Assembly: GCA_963749875.1 (NCBI GenBank)
Contig: CAVVOX010000002.1
Span: forward strand, 992,001 to 1,056,000
Reading direction: 5' to 3'
Source: JAHQVI01 sp963749875
GTDB taxonomy: Bacteria; Pseudomonadota; Alphaproteobacteria; Rhizobiales; Rhodomicrobiaceae
DNA: 64,000 nt
Shown here: positions 15,836 through 25,251 of the stretch, piece after piece
Layout: every line of letters starts with the position of its first letter
Position numbering within the stretch: position 1 is the stretch's first letter
Notes under the pieces: generated by a model
What the model was told of the DNA's origin: nothing
The model's input: the letters and a program-made list of their open reading frames with translations, nothing else
The model's database searches: none
Position numbers and translations under genes: made by a program

Positions 15836-17419
15836 ATGGCTAAGCAGGACACGCTTGAGGTCTATCGCCGCAAGCGCGACTTCTCCAAGACCTCCGAGCC
15901 CAAGGGCAAAGCGAAGGCCGCAAAGAGCGAGGGCCGCTCCTTCGTCGTCCAGAAGCACGCCGCGAGGCGCACGCATTTCGACTTCCGCCTCGAGCATGAC
16001 GGGGTGCTGAAAAGCTGGGCGGTCACGCGCGGCCCCTCGCTCGATCCGGGCGATAAGCGTCTTGCCGTCCGCACGGAAGATCACCCGCTGGACTATGGGG
16101 CGTTCGAGGGCGTCATTCCGAAGGGCGAATATGGGGCCGGGCCGGTCATGATCTGGGATGAGGGCAGCTGGGAGCCGCTTGTCGATCCCGATGAAGGTCT
16201 CGCCAAAGGCGATCTGAAATTCCGCTTGAGAGGCAAGCGCCTGAAGGGCGAATGGGTTCTCGTCCGGATGCGCAGCCGCCCTGGAGAAAGGCGTGAAAAC
16301 TGGCTGCTAATCAAGAAGGCCGATGACTATGCGGATCGCGAGACCGACGTCACAGAGGCCTTTGAGACCAGCGCCAAGAGCGGCCGCAAGATGGCCGAGA
16401 TCGCCCATGCGGAGCGCACGCGCGATGGTTATTTGCACCACCCGGGCGATCTTGGCCTGAGGGAAGACAAGCCGGCCTCATCCGTGAAAGTGACGCAAAT
16501 GCCGAAAGACAGAGGTGCGATCGAATTGGGCGGCGTTCGGTTGACCAGTCCGGACAAGGTGCTGTTCCAGGAGCAGGGCGTCACCAAGCGCGATCTTGCC
16601 GGCTATCTGCTCGAGACGGCCGATCACATTCTGCCGCATCTCGCACGCCGGCCCGTCAGCCTCGTGCGCTGCCCGGACGGGCGGGACGGCGAATGCTTCT
16701 TTCAGAAGCACGGGATGCCCGGCTTTCCCGATCAGTTCCGCAGGATCGAAATTCGCGAAAAGGACGGCGACCTCGCCGAATATCTCTATATCGAGGACGC
16801 TGCGGGGCTGGTCGCGGCGGCGCAAATGGGCGTGCTGGAGCTGCATATCTGGGGCTCGCATATCGACAGGCTCGAACAGCCCGATCGGCTGGTCTTCGAT
16901 CTCGACCCGGCCGAGGATGTGCCGTTCGCGGAAGTCAAGCAGGCGGCACGCGATGTGCGCGATGTGCTCGAGGCCGCGGAAATCGCCAGCTTTGCGCTGC
17001 TGACCGGGGGGAAGGGGATTCACGTCGTCGCGCCTCTGGATCGCCGCCGGGATTGGCCGGCGGTGAAGAGCTTCGCGGCAGGTCTTGCCCGCGCCCTTGC
17101 AACGGCCGAGCCGGACCGCTTCACGGCCAAGGCTTCCAAAGCGGATCGCAAGGGCCGGATCTTCATCGACTGGCTGCGAAATGAGCGCGGCGCAACGGCG
17201 ATCGCGCCCTATTCGCCGCGTGCGCACGCCGCAGCGCCGGTTGCCACGCCGGTAAGCTGGCAGGAGCTGGCGCGCATCGACAACTCCGGCAAATATAGGC
17301 TGAGCACGGTGGGACGCCGTCTCAAGGCGCTGAAGAACGATCCGTGGGCGGGATATTTCGACCTTGAGCAGTCCATCAGCAAGGGCGCGTTGAAACGGGT
17401 CGAGACAGGGCGCGTCTGA
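15836..17419 (+). CDS. LigD-like protein: 3'-phosphoesterase plus primase-polymerase, no ligase domain
   Basis: 527-residue protein of the bacterial non-homologous end-joining family. Residues about 1-190 are the 3'-phosphoesterase domain (FVVQKHAARRTHFDFRLEHD, FEGVIPKGEYGAG, WLLIKKADDYAD). From about 230 onward comes the archaeo-eukaryotic-primase-like polymerase domain (LTSPDKVLFQEQGVTKRDLA; metal-binding DLDP in LVFDLDPAED; LLTGGKGIHVVAPL; IFIDWLRNERGATAIAPYS). In full LigD an ATP-dependent ligase domain lies between or beside these; here the two domains are joined by about 40 residues. It may act with a separate ligase and Ku encoded elsewhere. The ATG at 15836 is preferred over 15776 because MAKQDTLEVYRRKRDF is the family's usual start. 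Confidence 0.85.
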   Translation: MAKQDTLEVYRRKRDFSKTSEPKGKAKAAKSEGRSFVVQKHAARRTHFDFRLEHDGVLKSWAVTRGPSLDPGDKRLAVRTEDHPLDYGAFEGVIPKGEYGAGPVMIWDEGSWEPLVDPDEGLAKGDLKFRLRGKRLKGEWVLVRMRSRPGERRENWLLIKKADDYADRETDVTEAFETSAKSGRKMAEIAHAERTRDGYLHHPGDLGLREDKPASSVKVTQMPKDRGAIELGGVRLTSPDKVLFQEQGVTKRDLAGYLLETADHILPHLARRPVSLVRCPDGRDGECFFQKHGMPGFPDQFRRIEIREKDGDLAEYLYIEDAAGLVAAAQMGVLELHIWGSHIDRLEQPDRLVFDLDPAEDVPFAEVKQAARDVRDVLEAAEIASFALLTGGKGIHVVAPLDRRRDWPAVKSFAAGLARALATAEPDRFTAKASKADRKGRIFIDWLRNERGATAIAPYSPRAHAAAPVATPVSWQELARIDNSGKYRLSTVGRRLKALKNDPWAGYFDLEQSISKGALKRVETGRV

Positions 17420-17452
17420 ACCGGCGGGGCACCGCGCCGCCCCCCAGGCGGA

Positions 17453-19610
17453 TTACGCAAATTTTGGAGAGACGAGATCTTCCGCGCCCGGCATGGGTAC
17501 CGAGCAGGGTGCCGCCTCCGCGTCGCGCCAGGCGCCGGTCTTGATGAAGTGGAACAGTCTGGGCGCCGTCATCGGCACGGCCAGCGCATAGCCCTGGAGA
17601 TAGTCGCAGCCCAGATCCCGCAGGATCGTTGCATGTTCCATCGTCTCGACGCCTTCCGCCACGATCCCGATCCCGAGCGCCTTGCCCATTTCGATGATCG
17701 ATTGCACGAGCCGGCGCTGCTTCCGTGACTTGTTGATCGGCTTGATGAGTTCCTGATCGATTTTCAGCCGGGTCGGATGGACACGCAGCAGGCCGACGAT
17801 CGAGGCATGACCCGTGCCGAAATCATCGATCTCGATTTCGATGCCGAGCCTGTTCAGCCGTTTGAGGGTCCGGGTCAATGAGCTGTCCGCGCCACTGTCG
17901 TCGAGGAAGATCGAACTCGACGAGCTCGAAGGCGAGCAGGCCCTTCGGGAGCTTCAGCCCGCGGAGGGATTTGGCAAGGTTCGGGTCCTGCAGGCGGCGG
18001 AGGGAAATATTGACGGACAGCCTTGGGATGACCACACCGCTATTGTGAAAGCTGATGAGGTCTCCCAATGCGCGTTCGAGGACGAGGGCGTCGATCCGAT
18101 CGATGACCTTGATGTCCTCCGCGATCCGCAGGAACTGGGCAGGATGCATCACCCCCTTGTCGCGATGGTTCCAGCGCACCATCGTCTCGACGCCGACGAT
18201 GTCATAGGTCGTTGCGTCGAACTGGGGCTGGTAAATCGGGAAGAATTCGTTCTGGTCGAAACCGCTTAGAATATCCTCGGCCATTGTCTGGTTCTCGATG
18301 ATCTCCTTTTGCAGGGCGCTGGAGAAAAAGGCGTGGCGCCCCCGCCCGGCATGCTTGGCGCGGTAAAGGGCGATATCGGCATTGACCAGCAATTTTGATG
18401 GGTCGGAGATCTTGGAGCGCGAATAGGCGATGCCGACACTCGCGCCGAACCGGCAATAGTTGCGTTTGTAAAGAACGGGCCTGGCCAGCTCGGCGGTTAT
18501 GCGATCGGCCAGCAAAGTGAGCGCGCGCATATTGCCGTCCGTCCGCGCGACGATGACGAATTCGTCGCCGCCGATCCGGGCGACGAAATCATCTGCGCGA
18601 ACGAGGGATTGCAGGATCGAGGCGGCGTGAGCGAGGACGAAGTCGCCGGCGGCATGGCCCCGTGTATCGTTGATCTGCTTGAAACTGTCCAGATCGATGT
18701 GAAAGATGGCGATGCCGGGGCGGCGTCCATCGTCTTCCGATTTGGAGATGTCCTGGAGCACTTGCCTGAGATAGCGGCGGTTCGGCAGGCCGGTGAGCGG
18801 ATCATGCAGCGCCTGATGCTCGATTTGCGAGTTCGCTTCCCGCGTTTCCTCAAGCGCTTTTGTCAGCTCCGCCGTTCGTTCCTTAACGATATCTTCCAGC
18901 ATCGTTGTCCAGGCGCGCAACCCTTTGTTGATCTCATAGAGATCGAGACTCTTTTCTTCCAAAAGCCTTTCGGCCGCGATGCGCGCCGCGCGCTCGCGTT
19001 CGATGCGTCTTAGAAGAACCGGCTCGGGTGGACTCACGATATCGCCTCGAATTCCCCGCGGCTCGGAGCGCGACGCCGCATCCAGCCGGCGGATGGCGAA
19101 GTCCTTGCCGTCCGTGGCCGGTTCCGACTGGATATCGAACTCCACTCCGAAATACGCTCCGCACCCTTCGATTAGGCCAAGGCACATGTCTCCGAGCGGA
19201 CGGCAGGATCTGTACTGGACACGCAAGGTGTCTTCGCCTGTCCGCTCGGCCGTGACGTGGGGAAGTTCGGCATCCGGATAGAGTTTCCGGACCTCTGCGT
19301 GTATGTGCCGCTCGATGTCCTGGAGGAAGTCGAACGGATCGTTGCAGTCTTTGAAGAAGGACGGATAGAGGCAGGCAAAGCGCCCAAACAGATGCCGGCC
19401 GAAGTTCCGAAGCAGGTCCGGGACCGCCGTCTTCGATTGCTGCGAGAGCGCGGTGACAAGAGACACCATCTCGGAGAAATGATAATTGCCGACCGCCGTA
19501 TAGGCGCCGCCCGACGGCGGTGCCGCCTCCTCCAGAATGGCGTCGACAGTCTCATACCCCGATTGCGCTTCAACCAAATCCAGGAACTCGGTGAAGATGA
19601 TTCCCTTCAT
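17453..19610 (-). pseudogene. H-NOX-GGDEF-EAL protein with an apparent +1 frameshift in the EAL domain
   Basis: Nitric-oxide sensor coupled to c-di-GMP turnover. Residues 1-180 are an H-NOX heme domain: MKGIIFTEFLDLVE, PSGGAYTAVGNYHFSEMV, the likely heme ligand His104 in RHIHAEVRKLYPDAELP, and the YxSxR porphyrin-binding motif as YRSCR (133-137). A coiled linker and GGDEF domain follow (ARIGGDEFVIVA, with an inhibitory-site-like RADD just before it), then an EAL domain whose signature reads ETM (GVETMVRWNH). At 17914-17915 one extra base moves the frame after AFELVE. The rest of EAL (ESIFLDDSG, IDDFGTGHAS, VAEGVETMEH) continues in the other phase to 17453. Read through, the protein is otherwise complete, so an assembly error is plausible. 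Start at 19610, MKGIIF, is standard for H-NOX. Confidence 0.85.
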
Positions 19611-19861
19611 GCAAATGTTCCTCCACGCGCATCCTTTCAGTTTTAGGAGTTACTCCTTTCGATTGGGTCATCGTCGGGCGGTGAATTTTAAGAATGGCGG
19701 GCGCGGGGCCACGGCTTTCCCGGATGGCAGCGAAAGCCAATCGTGAGGGTGACGCGAAATGCGTTCCAGCCCAGGGCCACGGGATGGGCTGGCTTGGGAG
19801 AGCGCGCGCCTTACCGAGTTGAACGGTCGTGGAAATTTCCGACCGCGACAGTCAACTTAGA

Positions 19862-19878
19862 AATAGAATAATTCTAAC
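19862..19878. promoter_or_regulatory. Irr/ICE-type iron box candidate
   Basis: AATAGAA-TAA-TTCTAAC. The inner arms TAGAA and TTCTA are perfectly inverted around three bases, as in the rhizobial iron control element TTTAGAA-N3-TTCTAAA; the outer two bases on each side deviate in part. It sits in the AT-rich block about 235 bp before the imelysin operon, which encodes iron-acquisition-type proteins. Confidence 0.5.
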
Positions 19879-20003
19879 CATTTGATTTTAAGGCAATTTT
19901 TTTTGGTTTCGGCTGACTTCATTCTTGACTAATTTGCTCGACTATAGATGATCGGCTTCCAGCATCGGGCGGCACAAAATCCCGGATCGGGACGGTGACG
20001 CCC

Positions 20004-20066
20004 AGCGCAACGCGCGTCCAAGCCTGTCGCCGCGAAGGCGGGGATGGACGCGGGAACAGTTGCGCT
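20004..20066. repeat. 63-bp dispersed palindromic repeat, copy 1
   Basis: Nested inverted repeat: AGCGCAAC with GTTGCGCT outside, CGCGTCCA with TGGACGCG inside, and a CCGC-gaag-GCGG centre. A second copy at 52482-52544 matches at all but three positions, and similarity runs about 8 bases further to the right. Confidence 0.85.
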
Positions 20067-20110
20067 CGCCTTTTGATCTAGGCCGAGAAGCGTTCGTTAG
20101 GGAGACTTTC

Positions 20111-21394
20111 ATGCCAAGGCTGGAGGGGATTTGCCGGACATTGGTTTTCGCGGGCGGCGCGTGGTGTGCCGCGACGGCAGCTGCATTCGCGGCCCCGGAA
20201 ACCTCGAAGGTCGTCGAGACCTACGCCGATATTGCGCTGGCGGGCTATGAGGATTCGCTGAAGACCGCCCAAACCCTCAAGGAGAAGATCGACGCTTTTC
20301 TGGCCAAGCCGGACGAAGCCTCGCTGAAGGCGGCGAGGGAGGCCTGGCGCGCGGCGCGGGTGCCCTATCAGCAGACCGAGGCGTTCCGTTTCGGCAATAA
20401 GATCGTCGATGACTGGGAAGGTGAGGTCAATTCCTGGCCGCTCGACGAGGGGCTGATCGACTATGTCGAGGGGCCGTACAAAGACGTTACGTCCGAGAAC
20501 TCGCTTTACGAGGCCAATGTGATCGCCAATCCGAAAATCCGGGTCGGCGGACGCGAGATCGACGCCTCGAAGATCACCAAGGCGCTTCTCTCGGACGTTC
20601 TTCAGGAGGCGGACCATGTCGAAGCCAATGTCGCGACCGGCTATCATGCGACCGAATTCCTGCTCTGGGGTCAGGATCTGAACGGCACCGATGCGGGCGC
20701 CGGCCACCGCCCGGCCACCGATTTCGATCCGGCCAATTGCACGCATGGCCATTGCGGGCGTCGGGCCGATTATCTTCGCGCGGCGACAAACCTGCTGATC
20801 GATGATCTGGAATGGATGGTGGCTCAATGGAAGCCGGACGGCGCCGCACGCAAGACGCTCACCGAAGGGAGCGAGGCCGATGCGCTCGTTGCGATCTTCA
20901 CCGGGCTCGGAAGCCTGTCCTATGGCGAGCTGGCCGGGGAACGCATGAAGCTGGGCCTCTTGCTGCATGATCCGGAGGAGGAGCATGACTGCTTCTCGGA
21001 CAATACCTACAACTCGCATTATTACGATGCGCTGGGCATTCGGAACGTCTATCTCGGCCGGTATAAGCGCGTTGACGCAAGCGTTGTTTCAGGACCGAGC
21101 GTTTCGGATCTGGTGAAAGCGAAATCGCCGGAACTCGATGAGCGCGTCAGAAAGGCGCTTGACGTGACGATGGAGAAAATGGAAGCGCTCGTCGAACGTG
21201 GTGAAGGCGGCGAGGCGTACGATCAGATGATCGGCGAGGGGAATGATGCCGGAAACCAGGCGGTCGATGCCGCGATCAGTTCCCTGATCGGACAGTCGAA
21301 GGAATTCGAGCGGGCGATCGTCGCGCTTGATCTGAAGGCCGTGCAGTTCGAGGGCTCCGACAGCCTGGACGAGCCGTCGAAGATTTTTCAATAG
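20111..21394 (+). CDS. Imelysin-family periplasmic iron-uptake protein (peptidase M75-like)
   Basis: 427-residue exported protein. A signal peptide (ending AAAFAAP) is followed by an imelysin domain. The diagnostic GxHxxE motif is present in GYHATEFLLWGQDLNGTD, together with FRFGNKIVDDWEGEVNSWPL and TYNSHYYDALG. Imelysins (IrpA/ICMP/IPPA) bind metal and are induced by iron shortage; most lack demonstrated peptidase activity. The ATG at 20111 is chosen for its GGAGAC site; the frame opens at 20060 without one. It is the first gene of a four-gene operon with di-heme protein, second imelysin and DUF1513, a known alphaproteobacterial arrangement. Confidence 0.85.
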   Translation: MPRLEGICRTLVFAGGAWCAATAAAFAAPETSKVVETYADIALAGYEDSLKTAQTLKEKIDAFLAKPDEASLKAAREAWRAARVPYQQTEAFRFGNKIVDDWEGEVNSWPLDEGLIDYVEGPYKDVTSENSLYEANVIANPKIRVGGREIDASKITKALLSDVLQEADHVEANVATGYHATEFLLWGQDLNGTDAGAGHRPATDFDPANCTHGHCGRRADYLRAATNLLIDDLEWMVAQWKPDGAARKTLTEGSEADALVAIFTGLGSLSYGELAGERMKLGLLLHDPEEEHDCFSDNTYNSHYYDALGIRNVYLGRYKRVDASVVSGPSVSDLVKAKSPELDERVRKALDVTMEKMEALVERGEGGEAYDQMIGEGNDAGNQAVDAAISSLIGQSKEFERAIVALDLKAVQFEGSDSLDEPSKIFQ

Positions 21395-21479
21395 AACGCA
21401 TCGGGATGGAACTGCCCCGCAAGCACTTTGGAGCGTTGAGATTTAGGCGTTGCGACCGGAAAGCCTGAGGAGATTTCGC

Positions 21480-22964
21480 TTGAGACATTGGCACGTTGTC
21501 GTTGCAGGGTCGCTGTTACCGCTTCTGGCTGCGGGGGCCTTGACGGGCGGTCCGGCCGCCGGGCCGCTGCATCAGGAGACGCGCGCCGCCTATGATCCGA
21601 GCGAAGCGTTTCCGGGCGGCGAGGCGACCTCGCGCGGCAGCACCGACAATACGAATGCTTTTTCGCATCTCTCCGCCAATATGGGGTTTGCCAAGGAGCT
21701 GGATTTCAAGATCGGCAATGCGATCTTCCGCCGGCAATGGGTGACGGCTCCGTCTTCCACGAAATCCGCCGACGGGCTCGGCCCGCTCTACAATGCGCGC
21801 GCCTGCCAGCGCTGCCACCTGAAGGACGGGCGCGGCCATCCACCGGCCGTCGGTTCCTCCGATTACAACGCCGTGTCGATGCTCATGAGGCTGTCCATCC
21901 CGCCGCAAACCGAGGCCGAGCGGGAAAGCCTTGCAAGCGGCCGCGCCAGCGTGATCCCTGAGCCGACCTATGGCGGCCAGCTTCAGGATATCGCCATTCC
22001 AGGCCTTAAGGCCGAGGGGCGGATCACGATCATCTATACCGAAGAGACGGCGAAACTTGCGGGCGGCGAGACCGTCTCGCTGCGCCGCCCGGCCTATAAG
22101 ATCACGGATCTGGGCTACGGTCCGATGCATCCCGATGTCATGATGTCGCCGCGCGTGGCGCAGCCGATGATCGGGCTCGGCCTGCTGGAATCCGTGCCGG
22201 AGGCCGCCATCCTGGCCCTTGCCGATCCGGACGACAAGGATGGCGACGGCATTTCCGGCAAGCCGAACCGTGTCTGGTCGATCGAGAAAAAGGCGCTCCA
22301 ATTGGGGCGGCTCGGCTGGAAGGCCGGTCAGCCGACGATCATGCAGCAGGCGGCCGATGCGGCGGTGCATGATATCGGCATCGGCTCCTATTTGTTCCCG
22401 AACGCCGCCGGCGATTGCATGGCGAAAGAGACGGTCTGTCTGGCGGCGCCGGGAGGCGGACCGGCGAAAGCTCCCGGCGAGGAGTTGCCGAAGACGCTAC
22501 TCAATCTCGTCGCCTTTTATTCGCGCAATCTGGCCGTGCCCGCCCGGCGCGATCCGCAAGACCCGAAGGTGCTCGGCGGCAGGGCGCTGTTCCATTCGAC
22601 CGGCTGCGCGAGCTGCCATCATCCGACCTTTACGACTGGCGCGAATCCGCCCGATCCGCATCTCGCCCATCAGAAGATCTGGCCGTATACCGATCTCCTG
22701 CTTCACGATATGGGTGAAGGGCTCGCCGATCATCGTCCCGAAGCGCGGGCGGACGGGCGCGAATGGCGGACAGCGCCGCTTTGGGGCATCGGGCTCACGA
22801 AAACCGTCAGTGGCCATACCTATTTTCTGCATGACGGGCGGGCGCGCAATCTGACCGAGGCCATTCTCTGGCATGGCGGCGAGGCGCAGCAGGCGCGCGA
22901 CGCTTTTGCGGCGCTTCCCGCCGAGGATCGCGCCAGGCTTCTGGCCTTTGTGAACTCTCTCTAG
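21480..22964 (+). CDS. Di-heme oxidoreductase family protein (DUF1111-type)
   Basis: About 494 residues. An N-terminal hydrophobic segment (VVVAGSLLPLLAAGALTGGP) exports or anchors it. Two c-type heme motifs, CQRCH in NARACQRCHLKDG and CASCH in STGCASCHHPTFTT, and the HDGRARNLTEAILWHGGEA tail are characteristic of the di-heme 'thiol oxidoreductase' family found in imelysin operons, probably redox partners in ferrous/ferric iron handling. No ATG is available. A TTG at 21480 has a GAGGAG site 7 bases upstream and is preferred over the TTG at 21450. The gap to the previous gene is about 85 bp. Confidence 0.82.
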   Translation: MRHWHVVVAGSLLPLLAAGALTGGPAAGPLHQETRAAYDPSEAFPGGEATSRGSTDNTNAFSHLSANMGFAKELDFKIGNAIFRRQWVTAPSSTKSADGLGPLYNARACQRCHLKDGRGHPPAVGSSDYNAVSMLMRLSIPPQTEAERESLASGRASVIPEPTYGGQLQDIAIPGLKAEGRITIIYTEETAKLAGGETVSLRRPAYKITDLGYGPMHPDVMMSPRVAQPMIGLGLLESVPEAAILALADPDDKDGDGISGKPNRVWSIEKKALQLGRLGWKAGQPTIMQQAADAAVHDIGIGSYLFPNAAGDCMAKETVCLAAPGGGPAKAPGEELPKTLLNLVAFYSRNLAVPARRDPQDPKVLGGRALFHSTGCASCHHPTFTTGANPPDPHLAHQKIWPYTDLLLHDMGEGLADHRPEARADGREWRTAPLWGIGLTKTVSGHTYFLHDGRARNLTEAILWHGGEAQQARDAFAALPAEDRARLLAFVNSL

Positions 22965-22973
22965 GTGGGCACC

Positions 22974-24092
22974 ATGGGATCTCTTCGTTATCCGGCTTTG
23001 TTCTTGATGGCTCTCATCGGCGGTTTCGCTGCCTTCGGCGCCGCCAGGGCTCAAACGGCGGAGATCGATCATGCGCGCCTCGCGCGTGAGGCGCTTGAGA
23101 AGCACATCGAGCCCGGCTACCGGCGGCTGGTCGAAGCCTTGGAAAAGATGGAGGCCAGCGCGCGAGAAGCCTGCGGCGCGCCGGATAAGGCCAAGCTCGA
23201 AGCCTTGCGCGGCAGCTTCGTCGGCGCGGTGAAGGCCTGGGGCGCCATCGCTCAAATCAATTTCGGCCCGATCCGCGCGGACAATCGCTATGAACGGCTC
23301 TGGTTCTGGCCCGACCGCAAATCGATCGGACAGCGTCAGGTCGGCAGTGCTCTGCGGCAGAAGCCGGACGATTACACAGATCCGGGTGCTCTCGCCGGAA
23401 AGAGCATCGCCGTCCAAGGGCTCGGCGCGCTGGAACAGATTCTTTATAGCGATAAGGTTGATCTGATAGCGGCAGCGGGGCAGGGCGGTTTTGCCTGCAA
23501 ATACGCCAAAGCGATTGCGTCCAATCTGAAGGCCATCGCCGGTGAGATCGAGGCGGCCTGGCGGGAGGATGGTGCGTTCGGGCGTCTCTGGCTCAATCCC
23601 GGCCCTGAGAACCGCACCTATCTCCACGAACGGGAAACGACCTTCGCGCTGATCAGGGCGCTGATCGAGACTCTCGAGCGTGTCCGCGACATCGAACTTG
23701 CCCGGCCGCTGGGGTTGACGCAGAACCGCCGGGTGCTGCCCGGGCCATTCAGCGATAGCGGGTTGACGATGACATTCATTGCGGCCCAGATTTCCGGCCT
23801 GAGGTCACTGCTGGTCAAATCGGGCCTTGCCGCCGAGATGGCAAGGGTCGCGGAGGCCAATCACGACGTCCAGTCCCAAGGCGACATCAAACAGACGCTG
23901 TTCGAGATGGAGCTCTCCGAGGGGCGCTCGGCCGAACTTGCAAAAATCCCCGATATTCTGGGCAGATCCGCGCGCCGAAGCGAGGCGGTAGCGCTCGGCT
24001 ATCCGCTGAAGAGCGCGCGGTTTGCCTTTTCGAATGCCGCCGGGCGTCTCACCAAACTTCCGGTAGGATACAATGCATCAGATGGAGATTGA
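22974..24092 (+). CDS. Second imelysin-family protein
   Basis: 372-residue exported protein with signal peptide (MGSLRYPALFLMALIGGFAA...ARA). It belongs to the imelysin-like branch in which the GxHxxE histidine is absent: the equivalent stretch reads GLGALEQILYSDK. FGPIRADNRYERLWFWPDRK and RETTFALIRALIETLE support the assignment. It likely binds iron or a partner in the periplasm alongside the first imelysin. The ATG at 22974 follows AGGTGGG; a GTG at 22965 directly after the upstream stop is an alternative. It overlaps the DUF1513 gene by 20 bp. Confidence 0.8.
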   Translation: MGSLRYPALFLMALIGGFAAFGAARAQTAEIDHARLAREALEKHIEPGYRRLVEALEKMEASAREACGAPDKAKLEALRGSFVGAVKAWGAIAQINFGPIRADNRYERLWFWPDRKSIGQRQVGSALRQKPDDYTDPGALAGKSIAVQGLGALEQILYSDKVDLIAAAGQGGFACKYAKAIASNLKAIAGEIEAAWREDGAFGRLWLNPGPENRTYLHERETTFALIRALIETLERVRDIELARPLGLTQNRRVLPGPFSDSGLTMTFIAAQISGLRSLLVKSGLAAEMARVAEANHDVQSQGDIKQTLFEMELSEGRSAELAKIPDILGRSARRSEAVALGYPLKSARFAFSNAAGRLTKLPVGYNASDGD

Positions 24093-25188
24093 TCGCCGTC
24101 ATTTTCTGGCCGGGGCGCTCGCCTTGAGCCTGGGCGTCGCCAGCAAGGCGCGCGCCGCAACCGAGCGGATCGAAACGCTCTATGCCGCAACACGCAAAGG
24201 CGCAGCAGGCGGCTATTCGGCTGCGATCTTCAACACCTCCGGCAGCGATCTGAATGCGGTTTCATTGCCGGCCCGCGGGCATGATGTCACTGTCTGTCCG
24301 GTGACGCAGCGCTGCGTTGCCTTCGCCAGACGGCCGGGCAATTTCGCGGTGGCCTTCTCCGCCGACCGCGCCGCTGCCCCGATCCGCTTCACCACGCCGC
24401 CCGACCGGCATTTCTATGGGCACGGGATCTTCTCGCCGGACGGCCGCCTGCTTTTTACAACCGAGAACGATTTCGATGCCGGCGAGGGGCGGATCGGCAT
24501 CTACGATGCAACGGATGCTTTCAAGCGGATCGGCGAGTTCTCCGCCTTCGGCGTCGGACCGCACGACATTGCCCTGCTGAGCGACGGCGTGACGCTCGTC
24601 ATCGCCAATGGCGGCATCGCCACCCACCCCGATTTCGGCGAGGGACGCTTGCCCCTCAATCTCGCGACAATGGAGCCCAATCTCGCCTATGTCGATCTGC
24701 GGCACGGCGAGCTCCTGGAGACGCATGCGCTACCCGAGGCGTTTCATCAGGCCTCGCTCCGTCATCTGGACAAGGGAAGGGCGGACCGGCTCGTCATCGG
24801 CTGCCAGTCCAAGGAGCAGGGTGGCAGCGAGCCGCCGATTATCCTGCGTCATCGCCGCGGCGAGGATCTGTCCGTTGTCGGATTGAAACGCGAAACGGCG
24901 GCGGCACTCAGAGGCTATATTAGTTCGGTCGCAGTCGACATATCGGGCGAGACGGCGGCGCTGACCTCCTCCCACGGCGGGCTCGTGGTGTTCGTCGAGG
25001 TGGCGTCTGGCCGCGTGCTCGGCAGCCGCGCGCTGGCCGATGTCTCCGGCGCCGCGCCTGACGTGGCATCCGGCGCGTTCCTTCTCACCAGCGGTCTCGG
25101 CCAACTCGTCACCGGCGCCTCCGCCGACGCACTGTCCGGCTCGGTAGAGACAAGCTGGCACTGGGACAATCACGCCGTGATGCTATAG
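24073..25188 (+). CDS. DUF1513 family periplasmic beta-propeller-like protein
   Basis: 371 residues. A Tat-type leader (IDRRHFLAGALALSLGVASK) suggests export in folded form. The body is repetitive, with propeller-like blades: HDVTVCPVTQRCVAFARRPG, HFYGHGIFSPDGRLLFTTEN, GVGPHDIALLSDGVTLVIAN and SSVAVDISGETAALTSSHGG. DUF1513 proteins regularly close imelysin/di-heme iron operons; the reaction is unknown. It overlaps the preceding gene, so translation is coupled. Confidence 0.82.
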   Translation: MHQMEIDRRHFLAGALALSLGVASKARAATERIETLYAATRKGAAGGYSAAIFNTSGSDLNAVSLPARGHDVTVCPVTQRCVAFARRPGNFAVAFSADRAAAPIRFTTPPDRHFYGHGIFSPDGRLLFTTENDFDAGEGRIGIYDATDAFKRIGEFSAFGVGPHDIALLSDGVTLVIANGGIATHPDFGEGRLPLNLATMEPNLAYVDLRHGELLETHALPEAFHQASLRHLDKGRADRLVIGCQSKEQGGSEPPIILRHRRGEDLSVVGLKRETAAALRGYISSVAVDISGETAALTSSHGGLVVFVEVASGRVLGSRALADVSGAAPDVASGAFLLTSGLGQLVTGASADALSGSVETSWHWDNHAVML

Positions 25189-25251
25189 CGGAATTGTCCA
25201 AGGTGCGAACCTCATCGGAGGCCTTCCTCGCGGCGCCCCGAGGCGATGAGG

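Larger units (their letters stand above)
19611..20110. other. 500-bp intergenic region upstream of the iron operon
   Basis: No credible gene. It holds the H-NOX gene promoter side, an AT-rich block at about 19855-19945 with an Irr-type box, and a 63-bp palindromic repeat at 20004-20066. Confidence 0.5.
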
